Position numbers and translations under genes: made by a program. A stretch of 64,000 bases of DNA from Kriegella aquimaris (GTDB lineage: Bacteria; Bacteroidota; Bacteroidia; Flavobacteriales; Flavobacteriaceae), in assembly GCF_900103215.1 (NCBI RefSeq), contig NZ_FNGV01000004.1:62001-126000 (forward strand), in the 5' to 3' direction. A model generated the notes under the pieces. The model made no database searches. It worked only from the letters and a program-made list of their open reading frames with translations, and was not told the origin of the DNA. Numbering within the stretch: position 1 is the first letter of the stretch; each line of letters starts with the position of its first letter. Shown here piece by piece: positions 28,182 through 35,822 of this stretch.

Positions 28182-28811
28182 ATGAAGCACGAATGGCGGA
28201 AAAAGGAAAAGAAGCTATATCTACCCAAAAACAGACCCGAACTTATTGATGTTCCAGAACAACAATTTCTGACTATTGAAGGCGAAGGCAACCCCAATGA
28301 TACTATATTTCAAGAATATATAGGCGTTTTGTACGCTTTGTCATATGCCATAAAAATGACATTAAAAAGGGGAAGCGAAGTGCCAGGTTATTATGACTAT
28401 ACGGTTTACCCGCTAGAAGGTATTTGGGATATTACCGAAGAGGCCAAGAAACGATTCAAGGGGACCATCGATAGAAATAGTCTGATCTTTAAATTAATGA
28501 TTCGTCAACCCGACTTTGTCAATGAATTTATTATCGAAGAAATAAGGGCATTCACAAAGAAAAAGAAACCTGATACCCTCCTAGAGGAAGTCAAGTTCGA
28601 AAAAATAGCCGATGGCCACTGTGTTCAAATGATGCATCTCGGCAGCTACGACAACGAAGCCGAAAGCTTTGAAACCATGGAAACTTTCGCGGAAAAAGAA
28701 AATCTTCTTAGAACCTCAAAAGTACATCGTGAAATTTACCTTTCCGATTTTAGAAAAGTGGCACCCGAAAAGTTAAAGACGGTTTTAAGGTTCAAAGTCA
28801 CCAATAGCTAA
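28182..28811 (+). CDS. GyrI-like small-molecule-binding domain protein
   Basis: Soluble protein of 209 aa resembling the GyrI-like/SOUL-type ligand-binding fold: LIDVPEQQFLTIEGEGNPN near the start, EYIGVLYALSYAIKM, a central YTVYPLEGIW strand, and HCVQMMHLGSYDNEAESFE in the second half, where this family has a conserved acidic residue. Such stand-alone domains bind organic cations or hydrolyse cyclopropane-type compounds in some cases; nothing here defines the ligand. A TATATTTG box at 28140-28147 lies 34 bp before the ATG. Confidence 0.8.
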   Translation: MKHEWRKKEKKLYLPKNRPELIDVPEQQFLTIEGEGNPNDTIFQEYIGVLYALSYAIKMTLKRGSEVPGYYDYTVYPLEGIWDITEEAKKRFKGTIDRNSLIFKLMIRQPDFVNEFIIEEIRAFTKKKKPDTLLEEVKFEKIADGHCVQMMHLGSYDNEAESFETMETFAEKENLLRTSKVHREIYLSDFRKVAPEKLKTVLRFKVTNS

Positions 28812-28881
28812 GGTTGACCCCTGATTTGGAACTATAAATTGAAAAAATACAGATATATTCTATATAGTAAGTTAAACTAAC

Positions 28882-28889
28882 TATATTTG
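28882..28889 (+). promoter_or_regulatory. -7 box upstream of the thioredoxin-fold gene
   Basis: TATATTTG, a perfect TAnnTTTG match, 36 bp before the ATG at 28926. Just upstream is the imperfect dyad AGTTAAACTAACT, a candidate binding site for the adjacent MarR regulator. Confidence 0.55.
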
Positions 28890-28925
28890 TATAGACACTA
28901 TTGTCATAACTTAAAAATTACCGAA

Positions 28926-29165
28926 ATGAAAAAAGCAACATTTTATCATGCCGGCTGCCCCGTTTGTGTAAATGCCGAACAAGAACTGCTAAATCTGGTC
29001 GATACCTCAAAGGTGAACCTTGAAGTCGTTCATTTAGGTGAACATGCTAACCGAATCCCCGGTGCAGAAGACGCCGGGGTCAAATCCGTACCGGCCTTGG
29101 TACTCGACAATGGAAGCGTACTGCATATAAACCATGGGGCCACCATGGCCCAAGTCAAAGGCTAA
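28926..29165 (+). CDS. Small thioredoxin-fold protein with CPVC motif
   Basis: Protein of 79 aa beginning MKKATFYHAGCPVCVNAEQ, with the redox motif CPVC at residues 11-14 and the cis-proline loop as SVPALVLDNG. This is a minimal glutaredoxin/thioredoxin fold without signal peptide, so a cytosolic dithiol carrier is likely. An in-frame start further upstream (28887) would fall inside the -7 box, so ATG 28926 is preferred. It is followed by a hairpin and then the MarR gene, suggesting a redox-controlled pair. Confidence 0.82.
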   Translation: MKKATFYHAGCPVCVNAEQELLNLVDTSKVNLEVVHLGEHANRIPGAEDAGVKSVPALVLDNGSVLHINHGATMAQVKG

Positions 29166-29171
29166 TTTTTT

Positions 29172-29206
29172 ACCTCAAATGGTTAGGTTAACTAATCATT
29201 TGAGGT
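29172..29206 (+). terminator. Hairpin between thioredoxin-fold gene and marR-type gene
   Basis: Stem of 15 pairs with one G-T pair (outer arms ACCTCAAATG 29172-29181 and CATTTGAGGT 29197-29206, inner GTTAG/CTAAT) and a GTTAA loop, followed by TATTTTTG. It acts as an intrinsic terminator or attenuator; the downstream ATG is only 12 bp away, leaving no room for a separate promoter after it. Confidence 0.68.
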
Positions 29207-29218
29207 TATTTTTGATTT

Positions 29219-29818
29219 ATGAATACTTTTGACCCCAACTATCAAAGTAAGAATATCGAGGGTAAAATCGTTGTTGCCCTAGAGCGTATTTCAAAGGCGT
29301 TTAGGGTATTGTTATGGCAAGAAGGAAAAGCAAATGCCCTCACTCCTTTACAGCTACAATTACTACTGTTCTTGAAATTTCATTCTCCCCATAAATGCAA
29401 GGTTAACTATTTGGCAAAAGAGTTCAATGTGACCAAGGCCACCATCAGTGAAACCGTTCGTCTTTTAAGTAAGAAGGCCTATATTTTCAAAGAAACGGAC
29501 CCCATAGATACCCGAAGTTATTCAATCTATTTAACGGATAAAGGCAAACAAATTGTTACTAAAACCAGTTCGTTTGCCGGGGCCATTGAAAAACCTATCC
29601 ATACTTTTACCGAAAGTCAGAAAGAGGTGCTATTCCAAAGTTTACTGGAACTTATCGAAAAATTGAACAAAGCGGGTATTATTACCGTTCAACGCATGTG
29701 TTTCTCGTGTCGGTTCTATCAATCGGACGAAAAACAAGACTACTGCCGACTATTGCAAAAACCACTCCGCACCAATGATATACGCATCGATTGCCCTGAG
29801 CATGAGACAGCGGTTTGA
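29219..29818 (+). CDS. MarR-family regulator with C-terminal four-cysteine cluster
   Basis: Winged-helix regulator of 199 aa. The MarR domain covers about residues 15-150, with recognition region FNVTKATISETVRLLSKKAY and wing DTRSYSIYLTDKGK. Beyond the usual end is an extra segment with cysteines 161, 164, 176 and 192 (CFSC, YCRLL, DCPEH), which could hold zinc or an iron-sulfur cluster or act as thiol sensor. It follows the CPVC thioredoxin-fold gene by 53 bp, so redox sensing is an inference supported by both cysteines and context. Confidence 0.85.
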   Translation: MNTFDPNYQSKNIEGKIVVALERISKAFRVLLWQEGKANALTPLQLQLLLFLKFHSPHKCKVNYLAKEFNVTKATISETVRLLSKKAYIFKETDPIDTRSYSIYLTDKGKQIVTKTSSFAGAIEKPIHTFTESQKEVLFQSLLELIEKLNKAGIITVQRMCFSCRFYQSDEKQDYCRLLQKPLRTNDIRIDCPEHETAV

Positions 29819-29912
29819 GCCGCTGCATGAACCTCCTGCTATTTATCAGCAAGTCGTTCTGATCATTATTAGTTCAACATAAAATACTGTATCAGAACCA
29901 TTTGTGCCAGTT

Positions 29913-29958
29913 TTTGAATCAATTGTGCGATTTTCCTTCTGCGAAATCCGTATATTTA
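29913..29958 (+). promoter_or_regulatory. Candidate promoter of the tandem regulator operon with a degenerate operator box
   Basis: TATATTTA at 29951-29958 resembles a -7 element. The 18-mer at 29913-29930 (TTTGAATCAATTGTGCGA) matches 11 of 18 bases of the box at 34499-34516 and sits 20 bp from the -7 element, against 21 bp in the three stronger promoters. It would allow autoregulation, but the match is weak. Confidence 0.35.
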
Positions 29959-30009
29959 TACTATTCCCCTTTCCGTTGAATCAAAAATCTTATTTTAAAA
30001 TTTTAAGCC

Positions 30010-31116
30010 ATGCCAATTTATATGGATTCACATATCGTTCCGGGTGTTGAGGCCAAACATGTCGCGGGGGCACATAAGAAAGATTTGGGCATACAAGATC
30101 AGTTCGGTTGCCGCAACATGACCTATTGGGTCGATGAGGATAGAGGAAGGGTCTTTTGTTTGATCGATGCCCCGAACGAAGAGGCGGTTCGCCAAATGCA
30201 TGATCACGCTCACGGGATGGTACCTCATGAAATCATACCGGTAAACGGCAAGGTGGTAGAAGCCTTTTTAGGAAGAATAGCAGATCCCGAAACCTATTTT
30301 GATCCTAGTGAGCCGGGTCTTAAAATATTCAACGATCCTGCCTTCAGGGTCATTTTATCGATTAAGACCAAAGATGTAAGATTGCTGCTTCATAATCTGG
30401 GAAAAAAAAGAACCAAACAGTTATTCTCACTCTATTACGAAACGGTAAGGGAACAAGTACAAAAACACGAAGGCAGTGAAGTGGAAATGAAAGGAGAAGT
30501 CTTTGTTCTTTCATTTACATCGGTATCACTTGCTGTTGATTGTGCCATAGCCATTCAGAAAGCCCTACACGTGGCCACTGAGCTCATTGACCTGCGAATG
30601 GGTCTCCATGCTGGCCTTCCAGTAGATCAAAGCAATACCATATTCGGAAAAACAGTGCAATTCGCGCAATACCTCTGCACCCTTGATCATAAAAATCAAA
30701 TCATAATGTCTTCCATAGTGAGTGAACTTTATAAACCAGATTTACGAAAGAACGAGAACATACAAGACAATATAAAAAGGCTTAGCGCATCGGAAGAAAA
30801 ATCATTGGAACACATTATTCATATCCTTGATGAAAATTGGCAGAAGCCTGAATTTGGAATCCAAGACTTTTGCCAAAAGCTTTCCATAAGTAAATCACAG
30901 CTCTACCGAAAATGTACGGGGGTAACCGACAAATCGCCCAATGCCCTTTTACGCGAATATCGATTGTTAAAATCTTTGGAATTGTTGGGGAAAGAAGGGC
31001 AGAATGTTTCCCAGACCACTTTTGATGCAGGATTTAGCAGCCCCTCCTATTTTATAAAATGTTTTCAGAAACGCTTTGGCCTGCTTCCGTTGAAATATGC
31101 CAAATTACAAACATAA
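30010..31116 (+). CDS. DUF4242 / cyclase-like / AraC regulator, copy 1
   Basis: Soluble protein of 368 aa with three parts. Residues 1-82 are a DUF4242 (SCO4226-type nickel-binding) domain with H8, H22, C50, H64 and H68. Residues about 110-250 resemble a class III nucleotide cyclase domain (MKGEVFVLSFTSVSLAVDCA, LRMGLHAGLPVD) but lack the two-aspartate metal site, so enzymatic activity is unlikely. Residues about 262-366 are an AraC helix-turn-helix (SISKSQLYRKC, AGFSSPSYFIKCFQKRFG). It is the most divergent of four tandem copies and the first gene of the operon. Presumed one-component sensor-regulator. Confidence 0.85.
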   Translation: MPIYMDSHIVPGVEAKHVAGAHKKDLGIQDQFGCRNMTYWVDEDRGRVFCLIDAPNEEAVRQMHDHAHGMVPHEIIPVNGKVVEAFLGRIADPETYFDPSEPGLKIFNDPAFRVILSIKTKDVRLLLHNLGKKRTKQLFSLYYETVREQVQKHEGSEVEMKGEVFVLSFTSVSLAVDCAIAIQKALHVATELIDLRMGLHAGLPVDQSNTIFGKTVQFAQYLCTLDHKNQIIMSSIVSELYKPDLRKNENIQDNIKRLSASEEKSLEHIIHILDENWQKPEFGIQDFCQKLSISKSQLYRKCTGVTDKSPNALLREYRLLKSLELLGKEGQNVSQTTFDAGFSSPSYFIKCFQKRFGLLPLKYAKLQT

Positions 31117-31150
31117 TAGTTTAAACGAGTTCTATAAAAAAGATAAGATT

Positions 31151-32224
31151 ATGCCGCTATATATGGACATACACAAGGTCGATTCCGACGATTTTACAGT
31201 TGAAGATGTGATAAAGGCACATATGGAAGATATGGCAGTACAAGAAAAATTTGGCGTGATACAAAGGAAATATTGGGTCAACGAACCCGATAAAATGGTG
31301 TTTTGCCTGATGGAAGGCCCCAATAAGGAAGCCTGTCACAAAACACATGAAGAATCGCATGGTATGACGGCCTGTAATATTATCGAGGTCTCCGATGATG
31401 AATACAACCTGTTTATGGCCAGGGGCAGTACCGAAGAAAACGATCTGGCTTATAAATTGGACGGAGAACTTGATTCGGGCTTTCGCACCATCATGCTTGT
31501 GAGCACATCGGATCTATGCGGCAAATACGGACACTATATTAAGGAAATACATAGATTGCTAAAGCAGTATAACGGAGTCATCGTACTTCAGCCGAACGAT
31601 GAAATCATGGCCTCGTTCCTTTTGGCATCCGACGCTATTCTATGCGCCTTGGCCATCGCCAAACTTTTGAAGTCGATACCCGATAATTTTGAATATCGGC
31701 TGGCCTTGGTCAGTGGAAATCCCGTGGACCAGAACGGCACGGACCTGTTCGAAGACACCAAACAAAAAGTAAAGATATTGTGCCAGATCGGTCTGAGTAA
31801 GGTCATCTATCTCGATGCCACCACTAAAGCCCTTTCAAGCAAAGAATCCAACACTCCCAAAGTAAATCACAGTGACCTTAAAATAGTAGGGAACCATGAT
31901 TTTTCTTTTTGCGAAAAGTTATCCGACATTCTGAACGGAGGTTTGAGCGATCCTAATTTTAAAAGCGAGGATCTAGGCAGACAATTAGGTTTGAGCAAGG
32001 CACAGACCTATAGAAAGATTACGGCCTTAACCGGTATGTCGCCCAACACTTTGATTCGGGAACTTCGATTGCGAAAATCGCTCAAGGCCCTAAAAACCAA
32101 TCATAAAACCGTGGCCGAAATAGCTTATGACTTAGGATTTAACAGCCCAACGTATTTTACGAGGGTATTTCGGAATAGGTATGAGGTATTACCAACTTCA
32201 TTCGCTAAACTAAACGCTTCGTAA
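31151..32224 (+). CDS. DUF4242 / cyclase-like / AraC regulator, copy 2
   Basis: Paralogue of 357 aa, starting at ATG 31151 (MPLYMDIHKV), which aligns with the starts of the other copies; an upstream in-frame ATG overlaps copy 1 and is rejected. DUF4242 residues 1-80 carry H8, H24, C52, H63, H66 and H70. The cyclase-like middle has LQPNDEIMASFLLASDA and RLALVSGNPVDQ. The AraC domain (LGLSKAQTYRKITALTGMSP, GFNSPTYFTRVF) is nearly the same as in copies 3 and 4, so all three probably recognise the same DNA site. It starts 34 bp after copy 1. Confidence 0.85.
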   Translation: MPLYMDIHKVDSDDFTVEDVIKAHMEDMAVQEKFGVIQRKYWVNEPDKMVFCLMEGPNKEACHKTHEESHGMTACNIIEVSDDEYNLFMARGSTEENDLAYKLDGELDSGFRTIMLVSTSDLCGKYGHYIKEIHRLLKQYNGVIVLQPNDEIMASFLLASDAILCALAIAKLLKSIPDNFEYRLALVSGNPVDQNGTDLFEDTKQKVKILCQIGLSKVIYLDATTKALSSKESNTPKVNHSDLKIVGNHDFSFCEKLSDILNGGLSDPNFKSEDLGRQLGLSKAQTYRKITALTGMSPNTLIRELRLRKSLKALKTNHKTVAEIAYDLGFNSPTYFTRVFRNRYEVLPTSFAKLNAS

Positions 32225-32238
32225 GAAAAATATAGCTT

Positions 32239-33321
32239 ATGCCACTTTTTATGGACATACATGTTGTCGAAGACAATGCCTTTAATGAAATAGCTGCGCA
32301 GGTAGGGCATCATAAAGATATTGCGGTGCAGCACAGATTTGGAGTGAAACATATAAAATATTTCTTGAATCTCCCTGAGAGAAAGGTTTTTTGCCTTATG
32401 GAGGCTCCCGATAAAGAAGCCTGTATAGACAACCATTTGGCGGCACACGGAATAGGCGCCTGCAACGTAATAGAAGTTTCCAACGAAATCGATTTTAAGG
32501 CATTTTTAGGTGAAGGGAGTAAAGACGAAAAAGATATGGCCCTCACTAAAAATGGGGGAATCGATACGGGTTACCGTACCTTGATGATGATTTCCCTAGT
32601 TGATTTCACGGAAGATTATGGACGTCATATACCTATTGAAGAAGTTTATCAGTTGGTAGAAAAACACCACGGAAACATTATTAACCTACCCAGCGATAAA
32701 ATCATGGCGTCTTTTGTGAATGCGTCCGATGCTATTTCCTGTTGTATGGCATCGTTCAGTTTGTTGGAATTCAATCCGAGAAACATTGATTATACTATAG
32801 CACTGGTTACCGGTAAACCTGTAGATGAGGTTGGTTCGGACTTCTTCGGTGAAGCCAAAGAACGTCTACAGACCCTTTGCCAAATTGGTCTTAGCAATTC
32901 GATTTATATCGATGCCGCCACAAGAGCCCTTGCCAAAGGAGAACCCGAAACCAGTGGTAACGGTAAAACCAAAATTTTGTTTGTATCGGAAAACGATTTT
33001 TCGCTATATACGGCCTTGTGGAAAATTCTCGACGAGCAGATTACGGATCCCGATTTTAAGAGCGAATACCTCAATAATGGGTTAGGCCTTAGCAAAGCAC
33101 AGGCCTATCGAAAGATAAAGGCCTTGACGGGCATGTCGCCGAATACGCTGATCCGTGAAATACGATTACGCCGATCTCTAAGTGCCTTGAAAAAGAATAG
33201 TAAAACCGTTGCCGAGATAGCATACGAACTAGGCTTTAACAGCCCAACCTATTTTACACGGGTTTTTCGGAATCGGTACGAGGTACTCCCAACCTCATTT
33301 GCCAAACTTCATAGCGCATGA
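32239..33321 (+). CDS. DUF4242 / cyclase-like / AraC regulator, copy 3
   Basis: Paralogue of 360 aa, 14 bp after copy 2. The DUF4242 domain keeps H8, H24, C52, H66 and H70 (MPLFMDIHVV, HHKDIAVQ, FCLMEAPDKEAC). The cyclase-like domain has LPSDKIMASFVNASDAISC and IALVTGKPVDEVG, again without catalytic aspartates. The C-terminal AraC domain contains LGLSKAQAYRKIKALTGMSP and GFNSPTYFTRVFRNRYEVLP. The sensor halves differ much more between copies than the DNA-binding halves, as expected if copies respond to different signals through one operator. Confidence 0.85.
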   Translation: MPLFMDIHVVEDNAFNEIAAQVGHHKDIAVQHRFGVKHIKYFLNLPERKVFCLMEAPDKEACIDNHLAAHGIGACNVIEVSNEIDFKAFLGEGSKDEKDMALTKNGGIDTGYRTLMMISLVDFTEDYGRHIPIEEVYQLVEKHHGNIINLPSDKIMASFVNASDAISCCMASFSLLEFNPRNIDYTIALVTGKPVDEVGSDFFGEAKERLQTLCQIGLSNSIYIDAATRALAKGEPETSGNGKTKILFVSENDFSLYTALWKILDEQITDPDFKSEYLNNGLGLSKAQAYRKIKALTGMSPNTLIREIRLRRSLSALKKNSKTVAEIAYELGFNSPTYFTRVFRNRYEVLPTSFAKLHSA

Positions 33322-33342
33322 TGTTTAAGTAAAAATAGAACT

Positions 33343-34425
33343 ATGCCGTTATACGTAGACCTTCATCATATCCATTCCGATTACTTCTCGGAAGAAGATG
33401 CATTTAAGGCCCACATGAAAGATCTTAATGTGCAAGATCAGTTTGGCGTGACCCACAAAAAATACTGGATTAATTTTGATCAAAAGACCATGTTCTGCCT
33501 AGTGGATGGGCCAAACAAAGAGGCATGCAACGCAGCCCATCAAATGGCACACTTAGATCAGGCTTGCAACATTATAATAGAGGTATCGGACAATGAATTT
33601 ATTTCATTTTTGGGTATAGGTAAAAAGAACGAAAATGATATGGCCCTTACCCTTTCGAACGAAATTGATAGCGGGTATCGTACCATAATGCTGGTACGCA
33701 TATGTAATCTTTCCACGGAGCAGAATTATACGGGTATGGTATATGGGCTTGTTGAACAGTACGATGGCAAGGTCGTGCCACAACCCAATGACCGGATTAT
33801 GGTTTCCTTTATTCATGCGTCCAATGCGATAGCGTGTGTTACGGAAATACGCAAAAGATTAAAACCAATCTCCGATAATCTAGATTTAACTATGGCCTTG
33901 GTCACTGGAAAACCGGTTGATGATCATAGTGCGGTTCTTTTTGAAGAAGCCAAGAAAAAAGTGGAAACCTTGTGCCAACTAGGCCATGACGGAGCAATAT
34001 ATATTGACAGCGAATCAAAAGCCTTGTCGCGACAGGAACCCAATCTACCAGAAACGAAGGATAATTATATTAAAATAGTGAACTCTAGAGATTATGCCTT
34101 GTTCGAATCATTATTGCAAATTTTTGACGATCGTTTAAAGCATCCTGATTTCAAAAGTGAACATCTTGGCCAGGAATTAGGCCTAAGTAAGGCACAAACC
34201 TATCGAAAGATAAAGGCATTGACCGAAATGTCTCCCAATGAACTAATTCGAGAAGTGCGGTTGCGACGCTCTTTAAACGCCCTAAAAAACAATAACAAAA
34301 CAGTAGCGGAAATAGCATACGATCTAGGCTTTAATAGTCCAACTTATTTTACCCGGGTTTTCCGAAAAAGATTCGGAGTGCTACCAACTTCCTTTGCCAA
34401 GCTCTCAAATTTCCACAGTTTATAG
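33343..34425 (+). CDS. DUF4242 / cyclase-like / AraC regulator, copy 4
   Basis: Paralogue of 360 aa, 21 bp after copy 3 and last of the tandem array. DUF4242 residues H8, H24, C52, H66 and H70 are conserved. The middle domain has PQPNDRIMVSFIHASNAIAC and MALVTGKPVDDHS. The AraC domain has LGLSKAQTYRKIKALTEMSP and GFNSPTYFTRVFRKRFGVLP. The next promoter, with two copies of the shared operator box, begins about 30 bp after its stop. Role as an activator of that promoter is inferred from position and from box placement. Confidence 0.85.
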   Translation: MPLYVDLHHIHSDYFSEEDAFKAHMKDLNVQDQFGVTHKKYWINFDQKTMFCLVDGPNKEACNAAHQMAHLDQACNIIIEVSDNEFISFLGIGKKNENDMALTLSNEIDSGYRTIMLVRICNLSTEQNYTGMVYGLVEQYDGKVVPQPNDRIMVSFIHASNAIACVTEIRKRLKPISDNLDLTMALVTGKPVDDHSAVLFEEAKKKVETLCQLGHDGAIYIDSESKALSRQEPNLPETKDNYIKIVNSRDYALFESLLQIFDDRLKHPDFKSEHLGQELGLSKAQTYRKIKALTEMSPNELIREVRLRRSLNALKNNNKTVAEIAYDLGFNSPTYFTRVFRKRFGVLPTSFAKLSNFHSL

Positions 34426-34457
34426 CGATTTGCCAAGATGATTCATTTGTTTCATCA

Positions 34458-34545
34458 TTTGAGCCAAAAAGTACAGCCATGGTTAAAATGTTCGAACCTT
34501 TGAAACAAAACTTACATTTTTCCTACATTTTCCATCGTAACTTTA
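34458..34545 (+). promoter_or_regulatory. Promoter A: two operator boxes plus -7 element
   Basis: Boxes TTTGAGCCAAAAAGTACA (34458-34475) and TTTGAAACAAAACTTACA (34499-34516) start 41 bp apart. TAACTTTA (34538-34545) follows the second box by 21 bp and resembles TAnnTTTG. The proximal box covers the -33 region, as in activator-dependent promoters. It would drive the secreted protein gene at 34918 through a 370-bp leader containing a cytochrome gene remnant. Confidence 0.65.
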
Positions 34546-34693
34546 CTGTATTAATTTAGATAAGCTCGGTAGTTCTCCCAGTTGATTCTCCCCTAAAAAA
34601 TCCGGAATATGGAGGTGGACACATTATGTCCGCAGAGGACTTACTGTGCTAAATTTTGACACCGCAGTCCGCTAAAAAAGGAACAGAAACAAC

Positions 34694-34756
34694 ATTGAAA
34701 CGGCTAAACAACACCGATGTATCCTAGGTGCTGAAAAGTTGTTCGGCTCAAAGTAA
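34694..34756 (+). pseudogene. Remnant of a second tsdA-like cytochrome gene (5' end only)
   Basis: Twenty codons reading IETAKQHRCILGAEKLFGSK then TAA. The first 17 align codon by codon with the start of the intact cytochrome gene at 35756 (METAKRHRCILNAKRLI), with several silent third-base differences, so this was once coding. The start codon is ATT. The rest of the gene is gone. Confidence 0.75.
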
Positions 34757-34917
34757 AACTTATTCTAAATGAAATGCTTGTAGAAATCGACGAAAATTTA
34801 AAAAATTCATGACCAGGTTTTTACGAAAAAAATGACAATGCAACTGCCTTAATCATCGATTAGGCCAAATTCGAAGAACGCGTTCAAATAAATATTAATC
34901 TTTAAAATTATACTATC

Positions 34918-35448
34918 ATGAAAAAGCTAATAATCGGCATATTTTTTCTGAGCCTTGCCAGTCTAGTTTACCCACAAGATCCATGCAGGGAATCGAGAGA
35001 AGTTGTACTCGAGGGCGTTACGATATCGCCAATAAACATCGACTACCTAAACAAAGTAATAGACAATACAACAGCCAAGCGCGTGTTCGACCTACAAGCC
35101 CAAGCGGCCTCGTTCAATCTTTTGAATTCACGCTATTTCAAGGGAAAGGGCGGATTATATTGGGTTACGTTCAAACAACATGGTGGGCTGATTTTCACCA
35201 CTTTTGATGACAAAGGAAAAATACTCCGCTCAAACGAATCGTTCAAGGACATTCTTTTTCCGAAGGCCATTTTAAAGTCAATCTACCGAGCGCACCCGGG
35301 CTGGACCATGAGTAGCAATGAATATTTGGTTTCCTATTCCCATGGCAAAGATGTAAAAAAGTCCTATAAAGTGCTGCTTTCGAAAGGTAATCTTAAAAAG
35401 AGAATACTGATAAATCCCGTAGGCGACCTCTTGGCACTTATCGATTGA
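34918..35448 (+). CDS. Secreted protein of unknown function
   Basis: Protein of 176 aa with a clear signal peptide (MKKLIIGIFFLSLASLVYPQ, cleavage near QDPC). The mature part has one cysteine pair-less C (CRES), no recognised motif, and a mixed alpha/beta pattern with FKGKGGLYWVTFKQHGGLIF and a repeat-like FTTFDDKGKILRSNESF, which recalls PepSY/BLIP-type small periplasmic folds but not strongly. It is located between the two promoter copies, where the body of a duplicated cytochrome gene would be expected. Function unknown. Confidence 0.78.
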   Translation: MKKLIIGIFFLSLASLVYPQDPCRESREVVLEGVTISPINIDYLNKVIDNTTAKRVFDLQAQAASFNLLNSRYFKGKGGLYWVTFKQHGGLIFTTFDDKGKILRSNESFKDILFPKAILKSIYRAHPGWTMSSNEYLVSYSHGKDVKKSYKVLLSKGNLKKRILINPVGDLLALID

Positions 35449-35462
35449 GCAATTCTAATCTG

Positions 35463-35499
35463 CCCTATCCATCCCATTGGATAGGGTGGGTTAAACCCA
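35463..35499 (+). terminator. Weak terminator-like double hairpin
   Basis: CCCTATCC (35463-35470) pairs with GGATAGGG (35479-35486), immediately followed by the palindrome TGGGTTAAACCCA (35487-35499). It lies 15 bp after the secreted protein gene. No T-run follows, so termination efficiency is doubtful. Confidence 0.45.
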
Positions 35500-35502
35500 T
35501 GA

Positions 35503-35822
35503 ACCATTTGTTTCATCATTTGGACCAAAAAGTACAACCGTGGTTCAAAAGTGCGAACCTTTGAAACAAAACTTACATTTTTCCCGCATCTCACATCCTA
35601 ACTTTACTGTATTAAAATCAGACAACCTCACGGGGCCGTCTGTTTGATTTCCCCCACGATAATTTCGAATATGAAAGCGGACATGCTATGTCCGCAAGGG
35701 TGTTAGTGTGTAAAATTTTGAAAGTACAGTCCAACAAAAAAGGAAAAGAGCCAAAATGGAAACTGCAAAACGACATCGATGTATCCTAAATGCCAAGAGG
35801 CTTATTGGAAAGCTTTCAGTTG
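35503..35822 (+). repeat. Duplicated promoter-leader block, downstream copy
   Basis: Second copy of the block at 34443-34760. It keeps an intact ATG and leads into the full cytochrome gene. Its leader hairpin (GCGGACAT 35677-35684, ATGTCCGC 35688-35695) is a perfect 8-bp stem with a 3-nt loop. Confidence 0.85.
35519..35606 (+). promoter_or_regulatory. Promoter B of the cytochrome-DsrE-TauE group: two operator boxes plus -7 element
   Basis: Boxes TTTGGACCAAAAAGTACA (35519-35536) and TTTGAAACAAAACTTACA (35560-35577), again 41 bp apart, then TAACTTTA (35599-35606) after 21 bp. The expected transcription start near 35613 gives a leader of about 143 nt with the 8-bp hairpin described above. Confidence 0.7.

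Larger units (their letters stand above)
34443..34760 (+). repeat. Duplicated promoter-leader block, upstream copy
   Basis: About 318 bp that aligns along its length with 35503-35822 (offset 1061-1062 bp). Shared in order: two operator boxes 41 bp apart, the -7 element, a hairpin around ATGTCCGC, an AAAAAAGGAA ribosome-binding region and the first 17 codons of the cytochrome gene. In this copy the cytochrome fragment (34694-34756) has ATT in place of ATG and ends at TAA after 20 codons. Confidence 0.85.
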
